Of a DNA stretch of 31,515 nt, positions 22,700-30,441 are shown piece after piece. Below the pieces are notes generated by a model, which was not told the origin of the DNA, did not search any database, and saw only the letters and a program-made list of their open reading frames with translations. This DNA comes from DATBLQ01 sp036555325 (GTDB lineage: Bacteria; Pseudomonadota; Alphaproteobacteria; Rhizobiales; Aestuariivirgaceae). Every line of letters starts with the position of its first letter. Position 1 is the stretch's first letter. The stretch spans positions 1 through 31,515 of the forward strand of contig DATBLQ010000024.1 in assembly GCA_036555325.1 (NCBI GenBank). The letters run 5' to 3'. The position numbers and the translations under genes were made by a program.

Positions 22700-23044
22700 T
22701 CAATCACCGTAGTGGCGCTTATGCCGGTCTCCAGGGTTCGACCACCTTCTCAGCGGACCTTGATCGTATTTGGGTCCATACACCGGATAGTCGTAGAAAT
22801 AGTAGGGATAGTAATAATAGCGACGGAAGCAGGCGCGTCTGTGGCGATGCCAGCCGCGCGAGCGGCTGAAGCGCTTCCCGCAGTGCCAACCATGAACATT
22901 CAGGACCAGTCCTTCAAGGCTCGCGTCGTGGACAGCGTTGCTTGTTAAGGCTCCAACCAGCGGATTCGCATCGGCATCGGCTGCCGACACTGCGAAAATC
23001 GCTGCGACTGAAGCAACTGCTACCGATAATCCTATTTTGCGCAT
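22700..23044 (-). CDS. Secreted HGWHCGK-motif protein (second copy of the family)
   Basis: GGGAGG lies 7-8 bases before the ATG (complement of 23042-23044). The product is 114 residues with a signal peptide (MRKIGLSVAVASVAAIF, cleavage near ADA). Residues 45-77 read LEGLVLNVHGWHCGKRF, then GWHRHRRACFRRYYYY, with Cys55 and Cys72. This aligns well with the 16226 protein, where the spacing of the Cys is 20 instead of 17. The tail is Tyr/Pro-rich (YYFYDYPVYGPKY) and then basic (HKRHYGD), without the Tyr-Asp repeat. The family appears to be a secreted Cys-His-Arg module with a variable aromatic tail. Function unknown. Confidence 0.85.
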   Translation of the reverse strand: MRKIGLSVAVASVAAIFAVSAADADANPLVGALTSNAVHDASLEGLVLNVHGWHCGKRFSRSRGWHRHRRACFRRYYYYPYYFYDYPVYGPKYDQGPLRRWSNPGDRHKRHYGD

Positions 23045-23228
23045 TGACAGACCTCCCAGCGGCAAATGGCACCATGATGGTTAGAAGGGAAAATTCTGTG
23101 ATTTTTGAGGCACAGGCGCTTCGGTGACCTGCACGCGTTGCAGCAGTTCAAGCTCACCTGGACATGCTCGGTTCATGAGCAACCTTGCCGGACATTTCGC
23201 ATCAGAAAGCCCACCCTGATGGTTGGAC

Positions 23229-23546
23229 CTACTGTTTGTCGACATGACGGCTGTCGCCTCTATCCTTGTTTTCGACACTGGCTGTCCGACGCGCGCTGGA
23301 AATTTCCCCGCCCTTGCGGCCGGCTTCGCTGGCGAGCGCTGGATCCTTTGAAAAGCTTCGCTGCTCGGGAGGCACGCGTTGACCGCCCTTGCGACCGGCT
23401 TCGCTGGCAAGAGTTGGATCCTTGGAAAAGCTTCGCTGCTCGGGGGCGACGCTCTGCCCGCCCTTTCGGGCAATTTCGCGTTGTTTCTCCTCATCCATCG
23501 CCGCGAACCCGCGCTCTGATGTTTTCCTGTTCTTGTTGGCGGTCAT
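23229..23546 (-). CDS. KGG-repeat stress-induced protein
   Basis: The product is 105 residues from the ATG (complement of 23544-23546). The core is a tandem repeat whose 25-residue unit ends in AGRKGG: KGGQSVAPEQRSFSKDP and KGGQRVPPEQRSFSKDP, each followed by a short LASEAGR link. KGG-repeat proteins such as the GsiB/YciG group are small, hydrophilic, disordered and induced by stress or starvation; they may act like desiccation protectants. The N-terminus MTANKNRKTSERGFAAMDEEK and the charged C-terminus are consistent. A GAAAC-N16-CGTT site upstream is compatible with EcfG control. No signal peptide. Confidence 0.93.
   Translation of the reverse strand: MTANKNRKTSERGFAAMDEEKQREIARKGGQSVAPEQRSFSKDPTLASEAGRKGGQRVPPEQRSFSKDPALASEAGRKGGEISSARRTASVENKDRGDSRHVDKQ
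23316..23465. repeat. 75-bp tandem repeat, two copies, in the KGG gene
   Basis: Two imperfect 75-bp units (23391-23465 and 23316-23390) encode the two 25-residue KGG blocks. The copies are very similar at the DNA level, suggesting recent duplication. Confidence 0.85.
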
Positions 23547-23601
23547 GCTGCTGCTCCACACTTTCCTCTGCCAAGCGGCTCTTATTGCCCTACAGGATGC
23601 C

Positions 23602-23626
23602 AACGTTGCTGGAGGCCCTTTGTTTC
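23602..23626 (-). promoter_or_regulatory. Candidate EcfG-like promoter of the KGG gene
   Basis: On the minus strand GAAAC (23622-23626) is followed after 16 bases by CGTT (23602-23605), about 56 bases before the KGG start codon. The -35 has one mismatch to GGAAC. Confidence 0.4.
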
Positions 23627-23773
23627 AGCTTAAGCGGGGCAAATGGTGCTGGGGCGGACCAGGCATGGGACGGGCTAAGCACTTCTACTTGCGGTGTTTT
23701 GAGGCAGGAAACCGTTCGTTAAGCCCTCACTCTGTATGTTTTTCGTAATCAAGTTGAGCTCCTTGAGCGATCA

Positions 23774-23992
23774 ATGCACGATCCTCATCACAAGCCCCGT
23801 AGGGCAAAATCCAGCCCGTCTAGTGAAGACAGATGGAGCGATTCATCCTTCGCCCGTGCAGCCCAAGATAGACTGGCCAAACTGCGCGCACGATACTCTG
23901 GTGACATGCAGGACGTGCTGCGGCAGGCGAAGAGTATTCGCCGGAACCTCATGCATGAGGCGCGAAACTCGTATCGCAACCGGCCCGTCTGA
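23774..23992 (+). CDS. Possible small basic protein (72 aa)
   Basis: The frame starts MHDPHHKPRRAKSSPSS and continues as a basic helix (RLAKLRARYSG, SIRRNLMHEARN). The upstream TTGAGC is a poor ribosome-binding site, and no family is recognised. Coding is plausible because the composition (Arg, Ser, Ala, charged helix) fits a small cytoplasmic protein and because no overlapping gene is better on either strand. It lies 129 bases before the homospermidine synthase gene on the same strand. Confidence 0.4.
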   Translation: MHDPHHKPRRAKSSPSSEDRWSDSSFARAAQDRLAKLRARYSGDMQDVLRQAKSIRRNLMHEARNSYRNRPV

Positions 23993-24121
23993 TCGTCTTA
24001 CCCCGTCTGACATTGCTTTGCGGGAGCCTTGGTCCTTACCCCCGGACCTAGCTGCTGCAGCATTGCGGTCGCCGCGCCACTCCGCTAGAGGACGTCGTTG
24101 TGTTTCTTCAAGAGGACAGTT

Positions 24122-25549
24122 ATGGCCCCGACTACAATCCATGCCGATTTCCCTGGTCCGATTGTAATGATTGGTTTCGGATCTATCGGCCGCGGTACCC
24201 TGCCGCTAATGCTGCGTCATTTCAAACTCGACCGCCAGAAGTTTATCGTCATCGATCCAGACGCCAGCAACAGGCATCTCGCCGAGAAGGAGGGCCTGAG
24301 TTTTCTGAAAGTCGCAATTACAAAGGAAAATTACGCCAAGACACTTCGACCGCTGCTCACCCAAGGTCCACAACAAGGACTCATCGTGAATTTGTCGGTT
24401 GATGTTTCTTCCGTCGACGTCATGAAGCTGTCGATGGACCTAGGTTCACTCTATATCGACACCGTGGTCGAGCCCTGGCCGGGCTTTTATTACAATCCGA
24501 AACTAAATCCATCGTTGCGCTCGAACTACGCGCTGCGCGATGAGGTGCTCAAACTGAAGAAGAAGCATCCGGGGGCGTCGACAGCCATCAGTTGCTGCGG
24601 GGCCAATCCCGGAATGGTGTCGTGGTTCGTGAAGCAGGCCCTGCTCAATATCGCTTCTGACATGGGGAAGACCGTGGACGTTCCCAAATCACGTGAGGCT
24701 TGGGGAAAACTGATGAAGGGGCTGGGCGTCAAAGGCATCCACATTGCCGAGCGCGATACGCAGCGAGCCAGAAAACCAAAACCCATGGATACATTCTGGA
24801 ACACCTGGTCGGTCGACGGCTTCATATCAGAAGGGCTGCAACCGGCGGAACTTGGCTGGGGAACGCACGAAAAGAAAATGCCGCCGACGGGGCGAAAACA
24901 CACTTTTGGCAGCGGAGCAGCGATCTACCTGCTCTCACCGGGTGCCGGAACGCGGGTGCGGAGCTGGGTGCCTACGCCAGGGCCGCAGTATGGGTTTCTT
25001 GTTACCCATAATGAGTCAATCTCCATTGCGGACTTTTTTACGCTTCGCAACGGCCGCAAGCTGGTCTATCGGCCGACATGCCACTACGCATATCATCCGT
25101 GCAATGACGCGGTGCTGTCGCTTCACGAAATGGGCGGACGCGAATGGCAGCGTCAATCAAACTCACATATTCTTGATGAAAACGAAATCGTCGACGGCAT
25201 AGATGAACTCGGTGTGCTTCTCTATGGGCACAAGAAGAACGCCTATTGGTATGGGTCGCAATTATCGATCGAGGAGACGCGCCGCCTGGCCCCTTATCAA
25301 AACGCCACCGGCCTGCAGGTTACTTCGGCGGTCCTCGCCGGAATCGTCTGGGCGATAGAGAATCGGCGCGCCGGGGTGGTTGAGACCGACGAAATGGACT
25401 TCGCAAGGTGCCTGGAAATCCAAATGCCCTACCTTGGGCCGGTGATCGGCATCTACACAGACTGGACGCCGCTGACCAATCGCGAGCAATTGTTTCCTGA
25501 AAAGGTCGACAAGAGAGATCCCTGGCAATTCACCAATGTCCTCGTCTAG
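24122..25549 (+). CDS. hss: Homospermidine synthase
   Basis: The product is 475 residues from the ATG at 24122, with AGAGG about 6 bases upstream; an in-frame ATG at 24098 lacks a site. It makes sym-homospermidine from two putrescines (or putrescine plus spermidine), NAD being used and restored in the cycle. The NAD-binding GFGSIGRGTLPL motif is at 18-29 and the adenosine-ribose strand is FIVIDPDASN. Other bacterial Hss segments are DTVVEPWPGFY, AISCCGANPGMVSWFVKQALL, GTHEKKMPPTGRKH and CHYAYHPCNDAVLSLHEM; the conserved Trp in WPGFYY and the acidic Glu nearby line the substrate pocket in known structures. It heads a co-directional run and is followed by the dehydrogenase after 3 bases. Confidence 0.96.
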   Translation: MAPTTIHADFPGPIVMIGFGSIGRGTLPLMLRHFKLDRQKFIVIDPDASNRHLAEKEGLSFLKVAITKENYAKTLRPLLTQGPQQGLIVNLSVDVSSVDVMKLSMDLGSLYIDTVVEPWPGFYYNPKLNPSLRSNYALRDEVLKLKKKHPGASTAISCCGANPGMVSWFVKQALLNIASDMGKTVDVPKSREAWGKLMKGLGVKGIHIAERDTQRARKPKPMDTFWNTWSVDGFISEGLQPAELGWGTHEKKMPPTGRKHTFGSGAAIYLLSPGAGTRVRSWVPTPGPQYGFLVTHNESISIADFFTLRNGRKLVYRPTCHYAYHPCNDAVLSLHEMGGREWQRQSNSHILDENEIVDGIDELGVLLYGHKKNAYWYGSQLSIEETRRLAPYQNATGLQVTSAVLAGIVWAIENRRAGVVETDEMDFARCLEIQMPYLGPVIGIYTDWTPLTNREQLFPEKVDKRDPWQFTNVLV

Positions 25550-25552
25550 CCG

Positions 25553-26584
25553 ATGATCACAGTCGGGCCGGAAAAACTGGCGCGATTTGCCCGTGATGTG
25601 CTGCTCAAGGCAGGCACCACCGACGGACAGGCATCGGCAACCGTCAGAGCGATGACGCATGCTAGCCTCCATGGCATCGACTCGCACGGGTTTCGGCTGT
25701 TGGGATATTATGCGGAAGGCTTGGTCAGGGGCTTCGTGAAGAAGGAACCGAACGTTTCCATTGCGAGGCCCAGAAAAGCCGCCGTGCTCGTCGATGCCGA
25801 TGGCGGTCTGGGGCATTTTCCCAGTTTCCTGGCGATGGAGGAAGCGTGCGCCATCGCCTCTCAATTGGGCATCGGCATGGCGGCTGTGAAAAACTCTACG
25901 CATTTCGGTGCCGCCAGCGCTTACACGATCTGTGCCTCGGAAGCCGGTTACATTGGGTTTCTCGCTTGCAACAGCGGCGCGCTTGTCGCTCTTCATGGCG
26001 GCACGGCGGCGTTTCACGGAACCAACCCGATTTCATTCTCGGCTCCCCTACGAGGAAAAGATCCATTTCTGCTCGACATAGCGACCAGCGCTATGTCCTG
26101 GAACAAGATGCTTGAGCATCGCGAGGAGTTCGGCGATCTTCCCGAAGGGGTGCTGCTCGGTCAGCATGGAGACTTTAGCGACGTTGCTGAAGATTCCGTG
26201 CTTGCCCCGCTGGGCGGTGAGAACTTCGGGTACAAAGGTGCAGGACTCGCCGGCATGGCGGAGGTGTTGTCGGCGATGTTGACGGGTATGAATTTGTCCT
26301 TTGAAGAAGACGGCAAAGAGGCGGGACCATCCAAGCTCGGACACTTCATGCTGGCCATCGATCCAAAAACGTTCATAGGCCGCGAGGCATTCGAGGAGCG
26401 GCTCACGTCATATCTTGGGGCCATCGCATCAACCGCAACCGAAAACAGTCGCGTCTACGCTGCAGGAGGACCTGAGTGGGAGGCGCGGGCCGACCGCATG
26501 GAACGCGGAATCCCAGTCACGGCCACGGCGCAGAAAGAAATGGCGGCAGCGGGCGAGAGGTTTGGCATCCCATTTCCGAGCTAG
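25553..26584 (+). CDS. LDH2/malate-dehydrogenase-type NAD(P)H oxidoreductase
   Basis: This 343-residue protein belongs to the malate/L-lactate dehydrogenase 2 family, which also includes ureidoglycolate, 2,3-diketogulonate and cyclic-imine (delta-1-piperideine-2-carboxylate) reductases. HASLHGIDSHGFRLLGYY (36-53) carries the catalytic His; VKNSTHFGAASAYTICA (about 112-128) and FHGTNPISFSAP (about 152-163) are the NAD(P)H-binding parts unique to this fold. KNSTHFG is the second conserved His. The ATG is 3 bases after the hss stop, so translation is coupled. Because some relatives reduce cyclic imines from diamines, a role next to homospermidine is attractive but unproven. Confidence 0.9.
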   Translation: MITVGPEKLARFARDVLLKAGTTDGQASATVRAMTHASLHGIDSHGFRLLGYYAEGLVRGFVKKEPNVSIARPRKAAVLVDADGGLGHFPSFLAMEEACAIASQLGIGMAAVKNSTHFGAASAYTICASEAGYIGFLACNSGALVALHGGTAAFHGTNPISFSAPLRGKDPFLLDIATSAMSWNKMLEHREEFGDLPEGVLLGQHGDFSDVAEDSVLAPLGGENFGYKGAGLAGMAEVLSAMLTGMNLSFEEDGKEAGPSKLGHFMLAIDPKTFIGREAFEERLTSYLGAIASTATENSRVYAAGGPEWEARADRMERGIPVTATAQKEMAAAGERFGIPFPS

Positions 26585-26663
26585 TCCGTTCCAACGGCTC
26601 CAGGCGCCGGCTCGGGCATAAGAACTTGGCGGGTGATCCTGAGGCTGGTAAGAGTGGGCCGAG

Positions 26664-28229
26664 ATGCAGCCAGCCCAATTTCTCCAGCAAGGCCTTGCGC
26701 AATACCGGAAGGGCGATCTTTCTGGAGCGGAATCCTGTTTTATCCAGGCCCTCGACCAGCGGCCGGGAGACATCGATGCTCTCAATTTGCTGGCGATGGT
26801 ATTGGCGGCGCAAAAAAAGTACGGCGAAGCGGTGAAGCAGCTGCAGGCAGCTCTGGCGATAAAGCCGGATGATGCTGTCTTGCTTGGAAATATTGGTGGG
26901 CTGCTGAATGAAGCGAATGAGCCTCTTACAGCCATCAAATATTTGCATGAAGCTCTCCGCATCAAGCCGGATCATACCGACGCCATTGTGAGCCTGGCTC
27001 TGGCACTTGAGTCGGTTGGGCGGATCGACCAGGCGCGAAAGCAGATTGACCGCGCGCTCAAGCAGCAACCCGCTCATGCGCGTGCGCTGATGAGTATGGC
27101 CATCTTGGAAAAGAATTGCGGCAATCCCCAGCGGGCCATCGAGGCATTCCGCCGATTTCGGAGATACTATCCGAAGGAAATCTCCCCCCTTGTGCAAATA
27201 CTGCTGAGCGACAGGGTGAAGGAAGATCTTCCGGAACTCCGCCAAGCGGAATCGCTCGTTCGAGAGTCGCTCCCCCATCGGGATAGTTCTGCACTTCATC
27301 AGGCACTCGCCAAGGCCTATGACGATCTTAACAGATACGATGAAGCGATGACGCACCTGCGGAGCTCGAAGGCCGGCATCACGCCCTTCGACATGGAAGC
27401 GCATCGACGCGACTATTCGGTGCTGAAGGAACTTTTCGTTCCCGCCTTCATGCAGGAACGTGCGGGCTGGGGCCTACACAGCGATCTACCTGTTTTCATA
27501 GTCGGCATGCCGCGATCGGGGACTTCCCTGGTTGAGCAGATAATCGCCAGCCATCCAAAGGCCTATGGTGCCGGCGAACTCGATGACATCGGTGTGATCG
27601 CCGCAGCATTCGGCATGAAAGGCGTGAGGGCAGACGCGGCGGTGGACCCTGAACGCATCAGGGCGCTTTCAGCCGCGCAAATTGCCGCTGCCGCAGAAAA
27701 GTATCTGGAAAGTCTCTCGTCACGAAGCCCGAAGGCAAGTCGAATAACCGACAAGATGCCGCACAACTACGAACGATTGGGGCTGATTGCCCTCTTGTTT
27801 CCCAACGCGCGAATAATTCACTGCCGGCGCGACGCCATGGATACATGCCTCTCCATCTACATGCAGAACCTCAGGCAGGCACATGAGTACGCCTCCGATC
27901 TTCGCGTGTTGGGGGAATATTATGGCGAGTATGTTCAGTTGATGGAACTCTGGCAGGCCACGCTGCCGCTTCGAATCCTCGACGTCGCGTATGAACAGCT
28001 GATTGAGGATCCCCCTACTCAAGTCCGACGAATAATAGACTTTCTCGGATTGAAGTGGGATGACGCCTGCCTAAGCTTCCACCGCACGCGGCGAAGTGTT
28101 TCAACCTCCAGCCATTGGCAGGTTCGTCAGCCTATCTACGCCTCATCAGTTAGGCGGTGGAAAAACTACCGAGAGCATCTCCAGCCGTTGATCGACGGTC
28201 TAGGGAAATATTCCACAGCGAACGGGTAA
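26664..28229 (+). CDS. TPR-repeat sulfotransferase fusion protein
   Basis: The 521-residue protein has TPR helical repeats from about 5 to 170 (FLQQGLAQYRKGDLSGAE, LLAMVLAAQKKYGEAV, and ALALESVGRIDQARKQI) and a sulfotransferase domain from about 270 to 510. The 5'-phosphosulfate loop is VFIVGMPRSGTSLVEQII (277-294). The 3'-phosphate motif is ARIIHCRRDAMDTCLSIY, and the C-terminal part LRILDVAYEQLIEDPPTQVRRI is typical of the TPST-like group. Such enzymes move sulfate from PAPS to hydroxyl or amine groups; the TPRs may hold a protein or peptide partner. No signal peptide. The gene is 79 bases after the LDH2 gene and 99 bases before the ABC genes. The acceptor is unknown. Confidence 0.93.
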   Translation: MQPAQFLQQGLAQYRKGDLSGAESCFIQALDQRPGDIDALNLLAMVLAAQKKYGEAVKQLQAALAIKPDDAVLLGNIGGLLNEANEPLTAIKYLHEALRIKPDHTDAIVSLALALESVGRIDQARKQIDRALKQQPAHARALMSMAILEKNCGNPQRAIEAFRRFRRYYPKEISPLVQILLSDRVKEDLPELRQAESLVRESLPHRDSSALHQALAKAYDDLNRYDEAMTHLRSSKAGITPFDMEAHRRDYSVLKELFVPAFMQERAGWGLHSDLPVFIVGMPRSGTSLVEQIIASHPKAYGAGELDDIGVIAAAFGMKGVRADAAVDPERIRALSAAQIAAAAEKYLESLSSRSPKASRITDKMPHNYERLGLIALLFPNARIIHCRRDAMDTCLSIYMQNLRQAHEYASDLRVLGEYYGEYVQLMELWQATLPLRILDVAYEQLIEDPPTQVRRIIDFLGLKWDDACLSFHRTRRSVSTSSHWQVRQPIYASSVRRWKNYREHLQPLIDGLGKYSTANG

Positions 28230-28241
28230 TTTGCAGACCGA

Positions 28242-28277
28242 TTGCGACAACGGGCCGTCGTAAACCCGGTTGCGACA
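28242..28277 (+). promoter_or_regulatory. Direct repeats upstream of the ABC importer genes
   Basis: TTGCGACA occurs at 28242-28249 and 28270-28277, 28 bases apart (close to three helical turns), 52-87 bases before the binding-protein start. This is an arrangement used by many activators or repressors. No regulator is identified. Confidence 0.25.
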
Positions 28278-28328
28278 GCAAGGGCACACTTCTATGTTGC
28301 GCCCCTGCTTTTAGAGGAGTCTTTTTTT

Positions 28329-29501
28329 ATGCACTTTAAGCCAATTACCACTGCCATTGTCCTAACTATATTCGCTACGACTGCGAGCGCCGCTCAAACG
28401 GAGCCGTTAAAGATTGGGTTCATGACGACGCTTACCGGGCCGGCTGCGTCAGTCGGCAAGCACATGCAGGACGGCTTCAATCTCTATCTGAAGCTCAACG
28501 GGAACATGCTGGGAGGGCGGGACGTGAAGGTCATCACAGTTGATGACGAGCTCAAGCCCGATGTCGCGGTGACACGGGCGCAAGCCTTGATCGAGCGCTA
28601 TAAGGTCGACTTTGTCACAGGGATCATATTCTCAAACGTTCTAGCCGCGGTCCTCAAGCCGGTCACCGATTCGGAAACGTTCCTGATCAGCGCGAATGCC
28701 GGGCCATCGATTTTTGCAGGCAAAGGATGCAACCCCTTCTTCTTCAATGTGTCGTGGCAGAACGATACCGTGCCGGAAGCCATGGGCGTATATTTAGAGG
28801 AAAAAGGTCCAAGAAAAATTGCCGTCATGGCGCCCAACTATCAGGCCGGCAAGGACATGATCGCCGGTTTCAAGCGATATTATAAGGGGGAAATCGTCGA
28901 TGAGATCTACACTCAGTTGAATCAGCTCGACTTCTCTGCAGAGCTGGCGCGGGTGGCTGCACTCAAACCTGAGGGTCTCTTCGCGTTCATGCCGGGAGGC
29001 ATGGGCGTTTCGCTGATCAAGCAATACAGCCAGGCAGGCCTGGCAGGAACCATCCCGTTTTATTCGGTTTTCGTCGTGGATGAGACAACGCTTCCGGCCA
29101 CGAAAGAGGCAGCGCTTGGACTTCTGTCCACCATCCAGTATGCCCCTACCCTGGAGAATGAAGCGAACCGAATCTTCGCTCCAGCCTTCGAGAAGGAGTA
29201 TGGCTATGTGCCCTCGTACTATGCCAGCCAGGCCTACGATGCCGCTCAGCTCATCGATTCTGCCTTGAAGAAGACTGGTGGAAGAACCGATGACAAGGCC
29301 TTACTGCGAGGGGCTCTGGAAAGCGGCGACTTCACATCGGTCCGCGGCGATTTTCGCTTCAACGTCAATCATTTTCCGATCCAGGACTACTATCTGGTCA
29401 AGGCGGTGAGGCGGGCGGATGGAATGTTCCACACCGACATTCTCGAGAAGGTTCTCGACGACCACGGTGATTCCTATGCTTCCGAATGCGCGATGAAATG
29501 A
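28329..29501 (+). CDS. Branched-chain-amino-acid-type ABC transporter substrate-binding protein
   Basis: The product is 390 residues from the ATG at 28329, with AGAGGAG (28313-28319) 9 bases upstream; the longer frame from 28242 lacks one. A signal peptide ends near ATTASAA (about 22). The mature protein is a type I periplasmic binding fold: LKIGFMTTLTGPAASVGKHMQDGFNLY, then GGRDVKVITVDDELKPDVAV, VDFVTGIIFSNVLAAV, and DFSAELARVAALKPEGLFAFMPGG. Members bind amino acids, amides, aromatic acids or other small ligands. The segment NFFNVSWQ-like FFFNVSWQND and SYYASQAYDAAQLID are usual in the Liv/Urt/aromatic group. The ligand is not predictable; location next to hss makes an amine-containing ligand possible. 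Confidence 0.92.
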   Translation: MHFKPITTAIVLTIFATTASAAQTEPLKIGFMTTLTGPAASVGKHMQDGFNLYLKLNGNMLGGRDVKVITVDDELKPDVAVTRAQALIERYKVDFVTGIIFSNVLAAVLKPVTDSETFLISANAGPSIFAGKGCNPFFFNVSWQNDTVPEAMGVYLEEKGPRKIAVMAPNYQAGKDMIAGFKRYYKGEIVDEIYTQLNQLDFSAELARVAALKPEGLFAFMPGGMGVSLIKQYSQAGLAGTIPFYSVFVVDETTLPATKEAALGLLSTIQYAPTLENEANRIFAPAFEKEYGYVPSYYASQAYDAAQLIDSALKKTGGRTDDKALLRGALESGDFTSVRGDFRFNVNHFPIQDYYLVKAVRRADGMFHTDILEKVLDDHGDSYASECAMK

Positions 29502-29514
29502 CGGCTAACAGGCA

Positions 29515-30441
29515 ATGAGTTATACGCTTCTGGCAGTTCAGGCTCTGAACGGACTTCAATTCGGCGTGCTGCTTTTTCTTATCGCTTCCGGCCTCACGCT
29601 GGTTTTTGGCGTCATGAATTTCCTGAATCTTGCGCATGGGGCGTTGTTCATGGTGGGGGCCTATTTGGCCGTGTTCGTCTACCAGCAGACGGGCGCATTT
29701 TTCCTCGCCGTGGTTCTGGGGCTTGTTGCCGCGTTAATCTTTGCGCTGATGATCGAAGTTCTGGTGCTGCGGCATTTCTATCGCCGAGATCATCTTGCGC
29801 AACTGCTCGCCACTTTCGGTCTCATCTTGATATTGAACGATGGGTCGAAAGCAATTTGGGGCAGCAGTCCACAATCCTTGCCGCTGCCGGAAATTCTTTC
29901 CGGCAGCGTGCCGCTCATCGATAACTTGCAGTATCCGCTCTATCGGCTGATCGTCATCGGGGTCGGGCTGGTTGTCGCGCTGTTCCTCTATCTTATCGTT
30001 CAGCACACGAGATTTGGGATGCTGGTGCGCGCCGGGGCTGCCGATTCCGAAATGGTCTCGGCGCTTGGCGTTGATGTACGAAGGCTTTTCATGACTGTTT
30101 TTGCAGCCGGGGCAGTATTGGCTGCGCTCGCAGGGATTCTCGCGGCGCCTTTGATCGCGATCGAACCCGGCATGGGCGATAATGTACTCATCCTGGCTTT
30201 TGTGGTCATCGTCATTGGCGGCGCCGGGTCAATCCGAGGCGCTTTTGTCGCTGCGTTATTGGTCGGCCTGGTCGACACGCTTGGACGATCCTTCGTGACC
30301 GACCTGTTCAGGGTTGTTCTCCCGCCTGCGTCGGCAAATGAGGTCGGTCCGGCAATTGCGTCAATTCTGATCTATGCGCTTATGGCCCTTGTCTTGGTAT
30401 TCAGACCAGCTGGCCTTTTTCCCGCTCCGGGCCGCTCCTAG
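29515..30441 (+). CDS. livH: Branched-chain-type ABC transporter permease (LivH-like)
   Basis: This 308-residue membrane protein starts 13 bases after the binding-protein stop. It has about eight hydrophobic segments and the LivH hallmark LQFGVLLFLIASGLTLVFGVMNFLNLAHGALFM (one continuous region, about 15-47; the Met-Asn-x-x-Asn-Leu-Ala-His-Gly part is decisive). The cytoplasmic loop ARAGAADSEMVSALGVDVRRLF (about 171-193) is the EAA-like coupling motif that touches the ATPase, and GGAGSIRGAFVAALLVGL lies near 238-255. It forms one half of the inner-membrane channel with LivM. The symbol reflects the family, not proven leucine transport. Confidence 0.93.
   Translation: MSYTLLAVQALNGLQFGVLLFLIASGLTLVFGVMNFLNLAHGALFMVGAYLAVFVYQQTGAFFLAVVLGLVAALIFALMIEVLVLRHFYRRDHLAQLLATFGLILILNDGSKAIWGSSPQSLPLPEILSGSVPLIDNLQYPLYRLIVIGVGLVVALFLYLIVQHTRFGMLVRAGAADSEMVSALGVDVRRLFMTVFAAGAVLAALAGILAAPLIAIEPGMGDNVLILAFVVIVIGGAGSIRGAFVAALLVGLVDTLGRSFVTDLFRVVLPPASANEVGPAIASILIYALMALVLVFRPAGLFPAPGRS

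Noticed and set aside
23316..23465. Regular repeats that could suggest a CRISPR array
   Set aside because: The repeats are contiguous, two copies only, and encode the KGG protein.
23105..23722. 205-codon open frame on the plus strand across the KGG gene
   Set aside because: It is antisense to the KGG-repeat frame, which is well supported, and has no start signal.
25262..26017. 251-codon open frame on the minus strand opposite hss and the LDH2 gene
   Set aside because: Antisense shadow of two well-supported genes, with no recognisable motif.
26517..27404. 295-codon open frame on the minus strand opposite the TPR-sulfotransferase
   Set aside because: It lies wholly antisense to two genes with clear motifs, and its translation shows no domain or signal.
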